From the NCBI GenBank assembly GCA_016858145.1, contig JAEHOE010000002.1, forward strand, positions 1,364,001 through 1,428,000: 64,000 nucleotides of DNA, written 5' to 3'. Position 1 is the first letter of the stretch; every line of letters begins with the position of its first letter. The notes under the pieces were generated by a model that saw only the letters and a program-made list of their open reading frames with translations, had not been told where the DNA came from and searched no databases. The position numbers and the translations under genes were made by a program. The DNA comes from Edaphochlamys debaryana. Its lineage: Eukaryota > Chlorophyta > Chlorophyceae > Chlamydomonadales. Positions 45,011-58,113 of this stretch are shown here, piece by piece.

Positions 45011-46381
45011 GCGGCGGCGTCAGGAACGGCCTGAGCTTGATCGCGGCCTGGATGCCCTGCCACGCATGGTGAAGGGTTTGCGGCGGCTGGGTTATGGTCC
45101 TGCATGTGACCTCGGCTGGTGGGATGGGGGGTTGTTCTTCCAAAGAGAGGGAGGGTCGGATGCTAAGATAGCACGGTGGCGAGGCTCACGCTCACGGGGT
45201 ACGTGTGTGGCCCCGTGTCGCTTGTATTGAAAGGGTTGCTTCGTGATCACACTCAGACGTCATTTGCGGTTGTACATCTTCGTGCGCTCCCCATTGATTC
45301 ACATAGAGCCCAGCTGCAGTTGGTGCGCTGGCATAGTGCGGACCGCACGCGTTAGCAGTATTCTGTGGGGGCGCAAGGTACGGACACATGGGACAGCTCT
45401 TCTGCCCTACCATAGACGAATGGTGATAGGGGCGAGGATGGAGCGCCCTCTGCCTTGGGACAGTTTGCTGGATGGACTGAATAAGGGGACGGATTAGCGA
45501 TGTGGCCCGAGCGCCATCTCGCATGGACCCTGCTTGCCACTGAGAGTTTGGATACAGTAAGACACAGCCTCCTGTTGGGCGCTGGCATAGAGCGACTGCG
45601 TAGGTCGCTAAGTAGCGTTGGGGGCCCTGGGAGAACATGGGCTGCGCTGGCTGGGCGCTGAGTTCCGGTGGTGAGCACGGACGGAAGCAAGCGGCAAGCG
45701 TTTAGGGTAAGGGCGGCTGGAAAGCCCCGGCCGCTTTAGGAAGCGCAGTAAAGCCCCCCTGTGATGGGGCAGTGGTGTTGAAGGGTGCCTGTCGCAGCCC
45801 CGAAGAGGAGGATAGGCCCGGGGCACACATGGCTGGGTTGGTTACTGTGCTCAGGACTTGAGTTCCTGACTTGGGTGGTTGTGGCCGGGTGATGCATTTC
45901 GTTGGAGCAGGAGGGGATGGCGCTGAGGCACTCCGTGTGGCCAGCCTGTAACCTTTACGCGTTCTGACAAGTCGAGTCTCACGAGCATTCGGTGCCACGC
46001 CACCGACACCACCCCGGTACTTCCCGGGTCGCCAGCCTGGCTTTGCTATCTCGTGAGGCAAGGCTTGTCACGATGCCGGAATGCATGTGATATGTCCTGC
46101 TTACCTGCCTGCCAGCGGACTCGAGTAGATGAAACGGGCGAGAACACGTTGCACAACTCTTGACTGCACTTACATGCTCCGCCAGGGAGCACACGGCCTG
46201 ACGGCCAGTGGGCGTCGAGGCCCCCTGCAGCCACCAGCCCTCCCTCGCGACCGCTCGAAGCTCCGCGCTCGCATAAAGTCCCTCACCCTACACCCACACA
46301 TCATCCAAAACATCAACCGGCCTCTACTTGGCCTCTCTTGATCCCCAGCCGTCACGTGTGTCCACGTCAAGTCACCACTCC
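45011..46381. other. Intergenic, no gene seen
   Basis: This lies between two genes whose 3' ends face each other. It contains a TGTAA motif at 45947-45951. Short open frames on both strands have no splice support. Confidence 0.5.
45947..45951 (+). terminator. TGTAA poly(A) signal candidate
   Basis: TGTAA is the usual poly(A) signal of volvocine nuclear genes. It lies about 0.94 kb after the stop at 45010, within the long 3' UTR range of these algae. Confidence 0.4.
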
Positions 46382-49300
46382 TCACGACTGTCCGCCGCCC
46401 GTGCTGTAGGAACGGAATATGCCCAATGGGGAAGAATACTTGCGTTGAAACATGTCTAGTAGCTCCCGCTCTTCATCAATTCTTAGCGTATGCGCCCCTG
46501 GGCGCTGCTCCCCCTTTGCCTGGCGCTGCGCCTGCACCCCCCGGGCCGGAACCGCTGCAGGCCCCGGCCCCCCTGCTGCCGCGCCCCGAGGCGACGCGGC
46601 TCCGAGCGCCGTCCCGCCGCCAGGGCCGGCGGCAGTAATGACGAATGGGCTCCGCTGGTAAAGCGGAGCGGGCGACGCCAGGGAAGGCGCGCGGGGCAGG
46701 GCGCCCGAAGGGGCTCCCGGGAGGGCATCGGCTTGAGGCTGTGGTGGCGGCGCGGACGGCTGAGGCGGCGGCTCGGCTCGGTGAGGCGGTGGCGCCTGCA
46801 AGGGAGCCAAGGGGCGGGGGTGGGGCGTGCCAGGAGCGGACAGCGCAAAGGAGCTGCGGCAAGAAGGGACCCAAGAAGGGACTCCACTGAGCGACCCCTG
46901 CCCAACCCGCCCCCAGAGCGCGGGGCCAGCACCAAGCATGCAGCTGCAGGGTCAGCAAGGCGTCCTCCCGGCTCGTCATTGCAGGCCAGGTGAGCAGAGG
47001 CACGGGCGCTGATGTGGGTCGGCCGCAGCACCGGCACTCCCTGGGCGGACCTTCACCTGAAGCTCCGGCTGCGGCCGCTCAGGTCCCGGAGAGGGTCGGC
47101 GCGTTGGCTCGCTGGAAGGCTCCGTCACCGCCCGAGCGCCCTGCGAGACCTGCGACGTGGGCTGCACGCGCGGGGCAGGGTCGGCAGCGCCCGCGCCCGG
47201 CGCAGCCACAGCCACAACTGGAACCAGGCGTCGCGTTTGGACCACGATCGCAGGCGCCGCAGCGGGCGGTTGGGAGCTAGAGGGACCCCCCGCCGCACCC
47301 GCACCCGCAGCTGCCCCTGATGCCGCTAGCCCTGCCGCCCCTGCGGTGGCCCGCTTCGCCCCGCCCCGTCGCCCCGCCGGCCCCGGAGCCTGAAGCTTGA
47401 AGCTAAGGCCGGCGTAGGCTGGCCCGCTGTCGCCGCTGATACCACCGCCTCCCTCGCCACCAGGAGAGCCCGAGCGCATCCCCGCCCCTTGGTCGCTTGC
47501 CGCCGCCGCCGCGCCCGAGGGCGGGGCCGCGGCCGTCGCCGCGGGCGGTTGCGCCGCCGTCGCTTGGTGCGCCATCGCGGGTCCTTGGGGCGGCTGCCCC
47601 GCCGCTTGGCTGCCACCTTGTAGGTCCGCTTGAGCCTCCCATGGCGCCCACGGCCCCGATCCTCGTGACAGCCCGACAGAAGCTAGAGCAGAGACGAGAG
47701 GCCGAGCGTGAAGCAACGGAGCAGAGAGGGAAGGGAAAGGGGACCACCGGGGGGAAGGGGGAGCGCGGCGGCGGCACAGCCGGCCGGCGGACAGTCTCGG
47801 CTAACGGTAATCTGCCAACGGTCAACTGCCCGGCCTGTCATCACTCGCCTAGTCACCGCCCATTGCTTGCGGCTCAGAGAGGGTCGGCTTTGCCCCTGCA
47901 ACCTTGCCTGCACCGCCCATCCATCCCTACCTTGCGAGCCTCCTCGTTCGGATACTGGTCCGCCTCCGCCTGAGTCCAGCGCCCCTCCCTGCGCTGCTTG
48001 GCTCGATCCCGCTGACGCTGTCGCGATCGAAGCTGCCGGGACGCTGCCAGAGGCATGTCGAGAAGGCGGGTGGTGGGAACCCAGGCCGGCCTGCGGAAGC
48101 GAGGAGCCGCCCTCCGGCCGGCCGGGCCCCGTGGGGCCAGGCGGGGGCACGTCCCAGCGCCTGCCAGACGGCCCCGCCACCCATCCAGGGTTCGACGACT
48201 GCGTCGGAGCCTGCCCTTGGCCATACACCGGTCCCGGAGGGCCCTGCTGAGCTGGCGGTGGGTGCTGCCACGGCCCCTGCGCCTGGCCCTGCCCGTGTGG
48301 CTGAGGCGGCCCAAGCGGCATGGCGTAGGCGGGCGGCCACAGAGGCTGAGCCTGCGGCTGCGCTGGCCCCTGCCCTTGCCCGGCCAGGGCCTGCCAGAGC
48401 GTCTGCTGCTGTGCCGGCGGCGGCTGCCACTGCCCATGTCCCTGCGGGTGCTGTTGCGGCGGCTGCCAGTGCCCCTGCCCCGGTGGCCAAGGCTGCTGCC
48501 CTGGCCCATGCGGCGGGTGCTGCCCCGGCCCTGGTGCCGCCTGCAGGTGCCCTTGCGGCGGCCCATGTGCTGGGCGCTGCCACGCCCCCCCCGGTGGCGC
48601 CTGGTGCTGCGGCAGCGCCGGGGGCGGCCGCCATGGGCCCGACGCCGCCGGGTCGTGCCACGGCTGCTGCGGCTGCGGCTGCTGTCCGGGATGCGGCTGC
48701 CACGCCGCGTGCCCGGCGTGCGGAGCGAGCTGCACCTGGGCCTGGGGCGGGTGCTGGTGCGGGTCCTGCGGATGTCGCGCGGTCGGTGCAGGGTGCTGAG
48801 GCGCCGGCGCATGGAGCGGCTCGGGCGCCGGCGAGGGCTGCAGCGGGGGCTGCTGCTGGTACGGGTCCAGCGCGTGTGCATGTGCCGTCGGCTGTGGCCC
48901 GAGCGCCTGTGCACTGGGCGGCCCGTCCTCTGCAGGTGCAGGCTCCAGCGCCTGAGCAGGCATGGCCTCGATCAGGCCCGCCAGCGTCTCCGCCATCGCA
49001 GCGATGTGCTCCCGCTCTGACAGCTCCTGCTGCCGCTGCGGTTGCGGTTGCTCCTGCTGCTGTACGTACTGCTGCGGGCGTTGCTGCTCCCGCCCCTGCC
49101 CCTGCCCCTGCTGCTGCTCCCGCGGGGGCTGGTGCTCTTGCTGCTGCCGTTGCTCTTGCTGGGGCAGCGGTGGTCCGCCCTGTGGGAGCTGGTGAGACGC
49201 GGGTGCGGGCTGACCGGTAGGCTGGGGCTGAGGCTGGGCCTGCAGGTTTGGCCAGGCCGGCGGGGGTCCAGCCTGCGCTGACTGCACCACCTGCGGCGGC

Positions 49301-52300
49301 GGCTGCAGCACCAGCTGAACCTCCGGCGCGCTCGGCGGCTGAGGATGAAGCCGAGGGGCGGAAGGCGCGGCCTGCGGGCTGGCGGCTGTGGTCCCGACCG
49401 CCCTCGAGTCCTGCCCACCCGCAGCAACACTGCTGGCGCCGCTCGGCGAGCGACCGCGCGTGGCTGCAGTAGCAGGTGGGCCCGGAGGAACGCGCAGGGT
49501 CTGTCCCATCAAAAGCGCCACGTCCGGCAGAGTCCGCAGTGACGGCATGCCCTGTAGAGAAAGCTCCCCGCTGTCCGTCTTGCGCGCCGCTTGGGGCTCG
49601 TGCTGCTGTTGCGTCAGGGGCCGCGGCGATGCCTCTTGCGGCTGCGGTGGTGGCTGCAGTTGTGGCTGCGGCTGCGGCGGGTGTGGGTGTGGCGCCGGCG
49701 CGGGGCTGGGCTGGGGCTGGGCGGAGCTCTGCGCCTGTTGTGGCTGGCTCGGCGGTTGCTGCGGCTGGGACGGGGGGTGCGGCTGGTGCGGGAGCCGCGG
49801 CTGCGGGCTTGCGATAGCCTGCGGCGGAGCTGCCTGGTGCTCCTGCGGTGCGAGCGGCTGCCCCGACTCCGGCCGCGGCGGTTGCTGAGGTGGCGGCGGT
49901 TGGAGCTCGGCCGCCGCCTGGGCAGGGAACAGGTGCGGCTGCGACGGCGGCCCTGCCGCTCCCGGCTCCGAGGCTCCCGTAGCCGCCGGCTGGCTGGGCT
50001 GACGGACCAGGGAGCCTACGGGGTGTTGCGAGGCCGCCCCGCCTCCGCTCTGCTGCAAGCGGAGGCGGTTGTGTGTCACGCACAGGTGCCGCCACTCGCC
50101 CTCCAGCTCCGACGCCAGCTCCTGCGTGGGTTAAGAGCGCAGCAGGAATGGCCGCAGGGCTAAGAGAGTTAGAGGGTGGGAAGCGGCTCGCCCTCTTCCC
50201 AGCCTTCACACCCACAGGCCGGGACCCCATCCCTTCCGGCATCACCGCAGGCACCAAACGTCACAGGCACACCCAAGCCAAGCCGGGCGATCCTCCCACA
50301 GCGCACCTGCAGCATGCGCCACTTGATCAGTAGCAGCTCCTTCCTCGCCAGCACATCCACGAGCGCTGGGGAGAGCGCCTGGCTGCCGGCTCCGCCGTCG
50401 CCGTCCTCACTAGCCACCGTAGCCACCTCACGACTGCCGCTGGGCCCTGCCGCAGTCTGACCGTCCGCTGCACCCGTCGCCGTCACCCCGCTGCCAGAGC
50501 CATCCTGGGCCTGGGGCGGCCTTTGGTGTCCCCAAGGGTGCGGCGGGGGCAGCCCCGGCCATCCGAACGGCCAGGGGCCTACCGGGCGCGGAGGGCCGTA
50601 GGAGGGCTGCCAACCGGGAGGCAAGGGGGCCAGCCCTGCCGGGAAATACGGGGGCGGCGGAAAGGCCCCGGGCGGCGGGAAGGCCCCCGGGGGCGGGAAA
50701 AAAGGCGGCTGTTGGGGAGCCGCCGCGGGAGGGGGCCGCAGCTCTCCGCCGTACACGGGCTCAACGCCCACGGGCGGTGGCTGGGCTGGGAGATGCCCCG
50801 GGTGCCCTGCCTCGCCCGCCACCCACGGGGGCGCATGGGCCGACCCGCCGGCGCCGGACCGATCCTGCGCCCGTGGCAGCGTGGGTGACGGTACCGCCCC
50901 CTCCCATTGCGCGGCACCGGGGCTTCGCGGCGTTGCGGCGTCGCTCTGCCTCTCCCCGGCCACGTGCAATGGCTCGGGCGACTGCTTATGGGGAGAGGCA
51001 GTTGCGGAACCCGCGCCGGGTACAGACCCGCGGGCTCCAGGCACGCTACCCCCGCCGCTCGCGGTGGGGGTTGCGCTGCCAGCGCCTGGCACTACGGCGG
51101 CGGTGGCAAGCGCCGGTGACCGCCGCTGCACGCCCCCGGTACCGGCCGTCGTCGCCGCCTGCGCGTCTCCCTGTGCCCCGGCGGGGCCGGCCGCGCCGGC
51201 AGCCGCTGCGCTGCTCTGTCCCGAACGCGAAACGCCCGCAGCGCTTGCGCCCCTGCCGCCCGGCCCCACACGGCCGCCGCCACGTGCAACGCGTGGAGTC
51301 GCCTGCCCCAGCCCCGGCGCCGGCGCCTCGCCTGCCTCCCCGGTGCCCGCGTCCGGGCCTCCGGCGGCAGCCAGCGCAGCTGCTGCTGCGACGGCCGCCG
51401 GTAGACCCGAGGGAGTTGTGGGCAGAAGCCCGGGGGGTAGCGCCGTTGCCCCGCTGGACTTGCGACGGAGGCGCTGCACAGCTGCGGAGGTCCGCGCGGC
51501 CGCCGCGCGCCGGGCTGATGAGATGGGGCCTGGCGCGGAAGGAGCCGGGCAGGGCAGAGGTGATTGGGTTGCGCGTTGAGTGGTCAGTGAGGTGGTTGCT
51601 TGAGTTCCGCAAGGGTGATTGACCCCGGGGCAGCTCCATGACTTGCTACCCCTCAAGTGACCGCGCAAGATGTCTCTCTCACCCGGCACAGCATGCGCTC
51701 TCGAGGAGGGTGAAGCGGGACCGTCTGACTCTCCGGCCACACGCAAGCGCGGCGGCGGCATAATGAGTTGCTGCCCAGACAGCAAGGGCTGAGCCTTCGG
51801 GGACTGAGGCGCGGGGCTGCTGCCCGGTGCCGTACCATCCGTGGCAGCGCCGCCGGCGGTGGTTGCAGCAGCCAGCCGGGGCCCCTCCGCTGGCGGTGGC
51901 GGGTCCTGCTGGCGGCTGAGGAAGCTGGCCAGGAAAGCGGTTGCCGCCTCCTCCGCCTCGGGCAGTATCGCCTCGGCCTCGCCGGCTACGGCCGCTTGGC
52001 CGACCGCATCGGCGCTGCTGGTGGGAGTGGGCCCAGGGGCTGCCACCCCCGGCTTCGTGCCGGGTTTCGACGGGGGTGCGCGCCGGCGGGCCTTGGCAGG
52101 GCCAGGCGCCGCGGCCCTGGCGGAGCCCCGCTCTGATTGGCCAGCGGTGGGCTCGTCCGTGACCAGCCCAGGAGCGCCAGCGTCGGCTCCTCCCTCCGAA
52201 GCTGCGTCGCCGTTTGCGAGCTTGGGCGACGCAGACGGCTGCTGCTGCTGCTGGCGCCGGGCCGCCTTGGCGGCCGGCGCCCCCGGCCTCGCTCCTGGTC

Positions 52301-53164
52301 CCTCGCCTGCTGCGGCGGTGCCATCTGGGTCGGCCTCGATGGCCCGCTTGGACCCCGTGAGCTTGCCGGTCGTGGCTGCCCCGAGGCTGACTTCACTGGC
52401 GGGGCCCTCTTGGCTCGTGCCGGCAGCGGCCGCGGAGGACCGCGGTGTGTCGTCAGAGGAGGCGCGCGCCTGAGTTGGACCCGCGAGGTCGCCGGCTTCG
52501 GGAGCTGGCGTGGAGACTGGCGGCTGTTTCCGAGCTCGCTTAGCGGACGGCCCCGCAGCGGCCCCGGAGGCCGAGGGCTGTGCTGTGGCTGCCGCTCCAT
52601 TGGGGGCCGAGGCCGCCGCGCCCGCGCGGCGGGGCGGGGCTTTGGCGCCTGTTACGCCCCCAGCTGCCCCGCTGGCCTTGGCAGCCTGCTGCTGCTGGAG
52701 CTGCTGGAGCCGTGCAATCTTGCGGCGCAGAGCCTCGAGCTCTGTCTCGTTCGGCGCAGCTGGGGCGGCCGGAGCCTTCTGGGCCGTTCGAGGCAGGCCG
52801 CTTAGAGGAGGCGAGGGCACCGGCTGCCGAGCGCGCCGTGCAGGTGGTGCCGGCCCTGATTCATTCTGGACTGGTGCTGAATCAGGCTGAGCAGCGGGAG
52901 GCGCCGCAGCGGCTGTGCGCGCCGCATGCAACGCGGCAGCATACTCGAGGTTAGCCTCCGCCTGCTGGAGCTGCTGCTGTGCCTCCTGGTGACGCAGATC
53001 CTGCTCCTCGGCATCAAAGTCCTGGAGACAAAGGAGGACCGTGGTCAAAGTGGATGCCTGGGCCTCTTGGAGACAGCGGGGAATATTGCACCTATACAGC
53101 AAGCAGAGCAGCAGCAACTCCTTACCAGCAAGAACTCCGCCGCGGAAAGCTCCACAAGCGACAT
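46382..53164 (-). CDS. Very large Pro/Gln/Ala-rich protein with short conserved-looking islands
   Basis: Exon 1 (53126-53164, MSLVELSAAEFLL) joins in phase to DFDAEEQDLRHQEAQQQ at 53021. Exon 2 runs to 50307 with an intron at 51540-51682. An exon from 50121 begins ELASELEGEWRHLCVTHNRL. Later pieces include REGRWTQAEADQYPNEEARK (near 47937-48020), an exon ending QPELQ at 47057, and the last exon 46382-46795. Islands of normal sequence are a Gln-rich coiled coil (EALRRKIARLQQLQQQQ), ARKELLLIKWRMLQ and the C-terminus RIDEERELLDMFQRKY-SSPLGIFRSY. Everything between is low complexity. The ending faintly recalls the SPLxxFxSY motif of ZFC3H1-type RNA-surveillance proteins, but that is not enough to name it. 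Joins between 47.0 and 48.1 kb are unresolved. Confidence 0.6.
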
Positions 53165-53464
53165 CCCGCCGCTTTCTCCCCTTCCCTCCGAGGCTGCTCA
53201 TTCCTGCTAGCTCATTCGGCAAGTTTTAGAGTGAGCAAGAGGTGTACTGGTTAGGTGTGCGGTCGGGGTATAATGGCGGGGCATTGGCGAGCGTCCCAAG
53301 CAAGGGCGTTGGGGCTCCGCGAATTTCCATCCCGGCCGCACACATTACGCGCGCGCAGGCTCGTTCAGCAGACACAACACGGCTGCTCCACTCTGCATGC
53401 CGGCAAAAGACCGCAGCACGCCTCACCACGTGGTTTGCAGTCTGCTTTCCGTCGAGCCCCCGCG
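53165..53464. promoter_or_regulatory. Bidirectional promoter interval (300 bp)
   Basis: This separates the divergent start codons of the large Pro/Gln-rich protein (minus, 53164) and the histidine acid phosphatase (plus, 53465). Both 5' UTRs and promoters must fit in 300 bp. No TATA box or known motif was recognised. Confidence 0.5.
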
Positions 53465-56400
53465 ATGGCGACCGGAGCCGGTGCACCGCTGCTCGCAGCG
53501 CTGCTAGCCATCCAGACCCTCTTGTGGGTCGCACAAGGAGAGCTCGTGGCCGTCTACTCGCTGCAGGTGGGCGTGGGCACGCACCGGGGTGCACCGGTCT
53601 CGGCCCATAACGACCTCAGCGCCCGTTGGCGGCGGTTCGGGGACCTCGCCCTCCGCAGACGGACGCCCGTCGTGGGCCCCTTAGCCCCCCCCCCAACTCG
53701 GATGGTCAGGCATTCCTTGCAACCCGGTCAGGACTGATCGTCCAAGGCTGGACGAGCACTAGAGTTAGGCGGGCAAGAGGTCAGCCCTACCTCGGCACCT
53801 GGGGCCACGGAGTCCCCTACTGGGCCTTGCTCGTCCGCGCTGGGTGCATTTGTCACCACGACTCTGGCTGGGGGGGGAGGGACTGAAAAGCTGCAGCCCT
53901 TGCAAGCCGGGGCTGGCCTGGAGAGAGTCTCCGGCCAGGTGGTGCCAGACCGCAGCCCATCCGCCCATCCGCAGCCGCAGCAGCATGGCAGCTCACCCCA
54001 GGTACATGATGCTGCAACGACCTCAACCACCTCCTGTTCTTGCACGAACCTCCCATCTCCGCAGCGGCATGGCGCCCGTAACGCGCTGCCCAAGGGCATC
54101 CTGCTGACGGAGGGGGACCTCATTGGCGGCCCCACGCTGCTGCCACGTGGACAGCGCATGACGTACGACGCCGGTACGTACACGTACGGATCCGGTACTG
54201 TCCTGCCGGTTTGGTTGAAAGCGTGTTGAGCCCTTGATGAGGTCTTGGGCGCCGATGCTACATCGTACAGATATCACAACCGCTCGCTGGATCATCACAC
54301 GATACCGCCAGTTCATGCCTGACGCACCTCTTGCTTCTCCCATTTGCTTGCTCTTCCTAACGCTGCCGCCTCCAGGTGTGGCCTTCCGTCAGCGGTACAT
54401 CAACTCCTCCACGTGCGGGTCCACGTGCCTGGTGGGCTCCACGGCCACGGGGGACGCCACGAGCGCCGTACAGTATGGCGTGATCGGGCAGGCGGGCGTC
54501 GGCTTCGGTGAGCTCCCCGCTCGGCGGAGGGTGGAATGGTCAGACAGGGGTGGCGAAAGGGGCGAAGGACTCAGCTGTACGCATGCGTCGGTCGTACTCC
54601 TTCAGACCGTCTTCTGGCCTTCCTTTCGGCACCTCCCAACTTGCACCCCTTTCAGCACCTCCCTCCATCCCTCCCTGCCGCCTTCCCCTCCCGCCTCCCC
54701 CTGCTTTTCGCGTAACCTCGTCCCCCGTTTCTCATTCCCGCCTCCCCAGGCAACTTCGACGTCTACGTCCGCTCCAGCGCCCTGGACCGCTCCATCATGT
54801 CCGGGCTGTGCTTCCTCAACGGCATCTGGCCCGCAGACCCCTCGGTCGCCACGCCCCAGTCCTACCTGCCCACGGGCGCAACGGTGGGGGCCGGCGGGTG
54901 GAGAAGGGTCCTAGGGGACGGGTTACCGGCGTGCGGCGGTTGCTGCACCGATGCCGGGCTGTATGCGGAAAGGCCCGTGTGTGTGCTGGCCGTGTTCTGA
55001 TTGCGTAGGCGGCGCGATGGTGCGGCTGCAGCGACCCCGGCCTGCGCTGTGCTCGTCAACGCCCTTGGCCCACGCCCCCTCGACAAACCCCCCCCCCGCC
55101 CCCCCCCCCCCAGGTGGTCCCCGTGTACACCCAGGCTGACTCGGACGACATCCTCATCCGCGCGTACACCAAGTGCCCGGCCTACCAGGTACGGCAGTAC
55201 GGCAGGACGGCAGGACGGATGAGCGAGGGGGCGGCGGGCGGGCGACCAGGTTCCCAGAGCTGGGAGCTGGGAGCTGCCATGAGCTGCGAGAAAGCCTAGC
55301 CCTTTTCCCACCCTGCCTCATCCGACACGCCCCCCGGACCAGTCCGCGCTGGAGGCCTGGTTCGTGTGCCCACTTCACCCCCCACCCCCCTTGCGACGCG
55401 ACCCTGCCTTACCGTCCCCGCCCTTCTCCCCCCCCGCCTCCCCACCGCCCCGCGCCCATCAGTCCGCGCTGGAGGCCTGGTTCCGCAGTGACGAGTTCCG
55501 CGCCAAGGAGAACGAGACGCAGCCCCTGCGTGACTCCGTCAAGGCAGCCATGCCCTACACAGGCACCAACCTCACCAACTGGTGCGCAACCGCGAAGCTT
55601 TCGGGGATGCTGCAATCCGCTTCGCTCTCGCACGCGCTGCCTCATGCTTGAGCTTTCGGGGATGCAGCAACTGCCCTAAGCCCTCGCGTGGGCTTGTGCT
55701 CGCGTGCTGCCATGCGGGGGGACTGTGGGCCATTCAAATGGCGTACACGGCCGTCTTGCCCCGCCCTTAACCCAAACCTGCCAAACCTGTCTGTGCCCGC
55801 GCTTTTCCAGGTGGAACGTGTACGACAGCATCAACGTGTACCGCACGTACGGCGTCGGCCAGCCCACGCCCAACTTCACGGACGTTCAGTTCAACAATGT
55901 GAGCCGCGGGCCCTCGCGTTCCCTGGAACAATCTGGCGCCCACGCACCGCATCGTCATGCTTCCCCTGTTGCCCTGCTGCCTGGACCCCACCTGGACCCG
56001 ACCCGGGCTCCACCTGGACCCGACCTGGGCCTCCCTTGGACCCGACCTGGGCCCGCAGATCCAAGCCGTGGCCTTCTGGCTGGAGACTCGCAAGATGGAC
56101 TCGGCCCTCACCTCCAACCTGCTGGGGGGCACCATCCTGGCAGACCTCATCTCGAGTCTGCAGCAGGCAGCCACCACCTTCACCACCGGTTCCAAGGTAG
56201 ATCCAATTCGCGGGCGGCGTGGATCCGGATCCTCATGCCGTACGCTGTCCGGCAGCCACGTCAGCCCATGGGCTGAGGCTGTGTCCAGCTGACAGCATGG
56301 GCCGGGTCACGCGCTGCGCAATGCGTTCTTGTGCCGCGCTGGTTCGGAGGTTGGGAAGTCATTTGCCCTCCCTCACTGCCTTGCCTGCCCTCCCCTTCCC

Positions 56401-57328
56401 CCTCCCCCCTGCCCCTGCAGCTGTACTACAAGCTGCTCTCCCTCAGCGGCCACTACAACACACAGGTGCGCGAACGTGTTAGTGCGCCTCGGGGGAGAGT
56501 TGCCCGCGCGTCCTCTCGTCGCCAGGCTGTGGGCAGCCACCTAGTCCCACTAGCCCTTGCCAGAGTGCCCGGACGTGCCATTTCACAAGAGCTTTCCACG
56601 CTTCCAACCCACCCTTGACACCAGCCGTTCCGTGGCCTCCCGCCCACCCGCCTGTCCTTGCTGCCTGCCTCCTTTCCCTCTCGCAGCTGGGCCTGCTGTC
56701 CGCCCTTGCGATCGACAAGCTGCCGGGGGCCATGGCCGTCCTCCCCTGGTACCGAGCCATCCCCCGCCTGGCTGCCGTACTGGCCTTCGAGCTCCACGCC
56801 CTGCCCGCCGCCGGCTCAGAAACCCCAGCCTTCTATGTCCGACTGGTCGCGCAGGACGGGCCGGACCGCAACTACACGACCGTTCCGTTGCCCTGCGCCG
56901 CCGGCGCGGATGCGAACGGCGCGGTGGTCGGTGTCCTGGGCACGGGCGCGTGCGCGATGCAGGACTTTGTGGACTTCGTACAGCCGCGCGCGTTGACCGC
57001 CGGGCAGTGGTGTGCTGCGTGCGGAAACCGGGCGGTGGCGGCGTGCCGGCTGCAGGAGCTGACGACGGCGGCGGCGGCGCAGCAGAACGCCAGCGGCAAC
57101 AGCAGCAGCAGCGGCGGCGGCAGCAGCAGCGGGTCCGGCGGGTGCGAGGACTGGCAGATTGCGGTGGCGGTGGTGGTGCCGCTCGTGGGCACGGCGCTGC
57201 TGGCGGCGGCGGGCTGGGCCGTGTGGCGCTGGTGGCAGGGGCGGCGGAGCGGCGCTTCGAAGAGCCAGGCCGTGGATGCGGGGTACGGCGGCATGGGCCC
57301 CGTGGGGCCGCAGTTCACGAGCATCTGA
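53465..57328 (+). CDS. Membrane-anchored histidine acid phosphatase family protein, 527 aa
   Basis: Ten exons join with consistent phases: 53465-53566, 54065-54173, 54376-54507, 54750-54883, 55114-55188, 55463-55581, 55811-55898, 56059-56196, 56421-56465, 56687-57328. A signal peptide (LLAALLAIQTLLWVAQG) is followed at once by the catalytic motif of branch-2 histidine phosphatases, VYSLQRHGARNALPK, with the phosphorylated His in RHGAR. The second motif, usually HD, reads SGHYNTQ, so the proton-donor Asp is Tyr. N-glycosylation sequons are frequent (NSST, NLTN, NFTD, NYTT). Near the C-terminus a Gly/Ser linker leads to one membrane helix (IAVAVVVPLVGTALLAAAG) and a short basic tail, so the enzyme part faces outside or a vacuole lumen. 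Fold is clear; activity is uncertain. Confidence 0.9.
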
Positions 57329-57886
57329 GCTGAGGAGCAGCGGTGGCGGCTGCGGGGGGTCTGTTGGGCAGGGGTAGGAAACGATCGTGTGGCTTGAAGC
57401 CGAGTTGAGTACCGGTAGTGCGGGTGAAGTCTACGCAGAAACCAACCTGAGCTAGGGGTGCGGCACTAGGCTGGGCATGTGTGCATGTGTGGGCGGCACG
57501 GCGGTTGCAGAAAGTAGGTATGTCTGCGTGTGGGCGGCCAAAGTGCATGGGTGAACGCACGTAATCATGTTATGGGTGCCCGGGGGGCCTGGCTGGGGTA
57601 ACAGCGAGGCGTGGGATAACGACGAGGTGGGTCGTGCAGGCGTATGGCGGTTGGCGGTTCATGGCATGGGTTGGCGGTTGGTGGTTGTGACTGATGGAGG
57701 CGGGCTTGAGTCGATTGCTATGCATCTGCCATGCTGCACACCGAGTGCTATTCATGACATGGGTGAAGGCCGTCACCGTTGACAACCGGTAGCGCGTTAA
57801 CACGGGAGCGCGAGCTCAATGTATTCTCATCTTGGGCTGGGCTGGCGGATGGCTAGCTTAGTCCTCGGAACACATAGGAACGCCCG

Positions 57887-57891
57887 TGTAA
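57887..57891 (+). terminator. TGTAA poly(A) signal candidate for the phosphatase gene
   Basis: TGTAA lies 559 bases after the stop codon; a second one follows at 57933-57937. Confidence 0.5.
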
Positions 57892-58108
57892 ACTGTGAGC
57901 CATGCGGCTGGAACGTGCGGAATTATCTAGCATGTAATCACTGACGGGGCGACTGCCAGCCTGCCAGGGAAAGGCACGTTACACTCAGCACAGCACTTGA
58001 TTTGAGCCGGTTGCCACGGTGCAATTGGGTCCGCTTGAGGCGCTGCCTCCTGACATTACCAGACTGGCTCGACTGCCCTCAGCTCGGCGTACGGTTCGTT
58101 GACCTAGC

Positions 58109-58113
58109 TTACA
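58109..58113 (-). terminator. TGTAA poly(A) signal candidate for the dehydrogenase gene
   Basis: Plus-strand TTACA, 656 bases downstream of the minus-strand stop at 58769. Confidence 0.5.

Noticed and set aside
47904..49220. Long plus-strand open frame rich in Ala and Pro
   Set aside because: It is the antisense shadow of the GC-rich Pro/Gln-coding exon on the minus strand.
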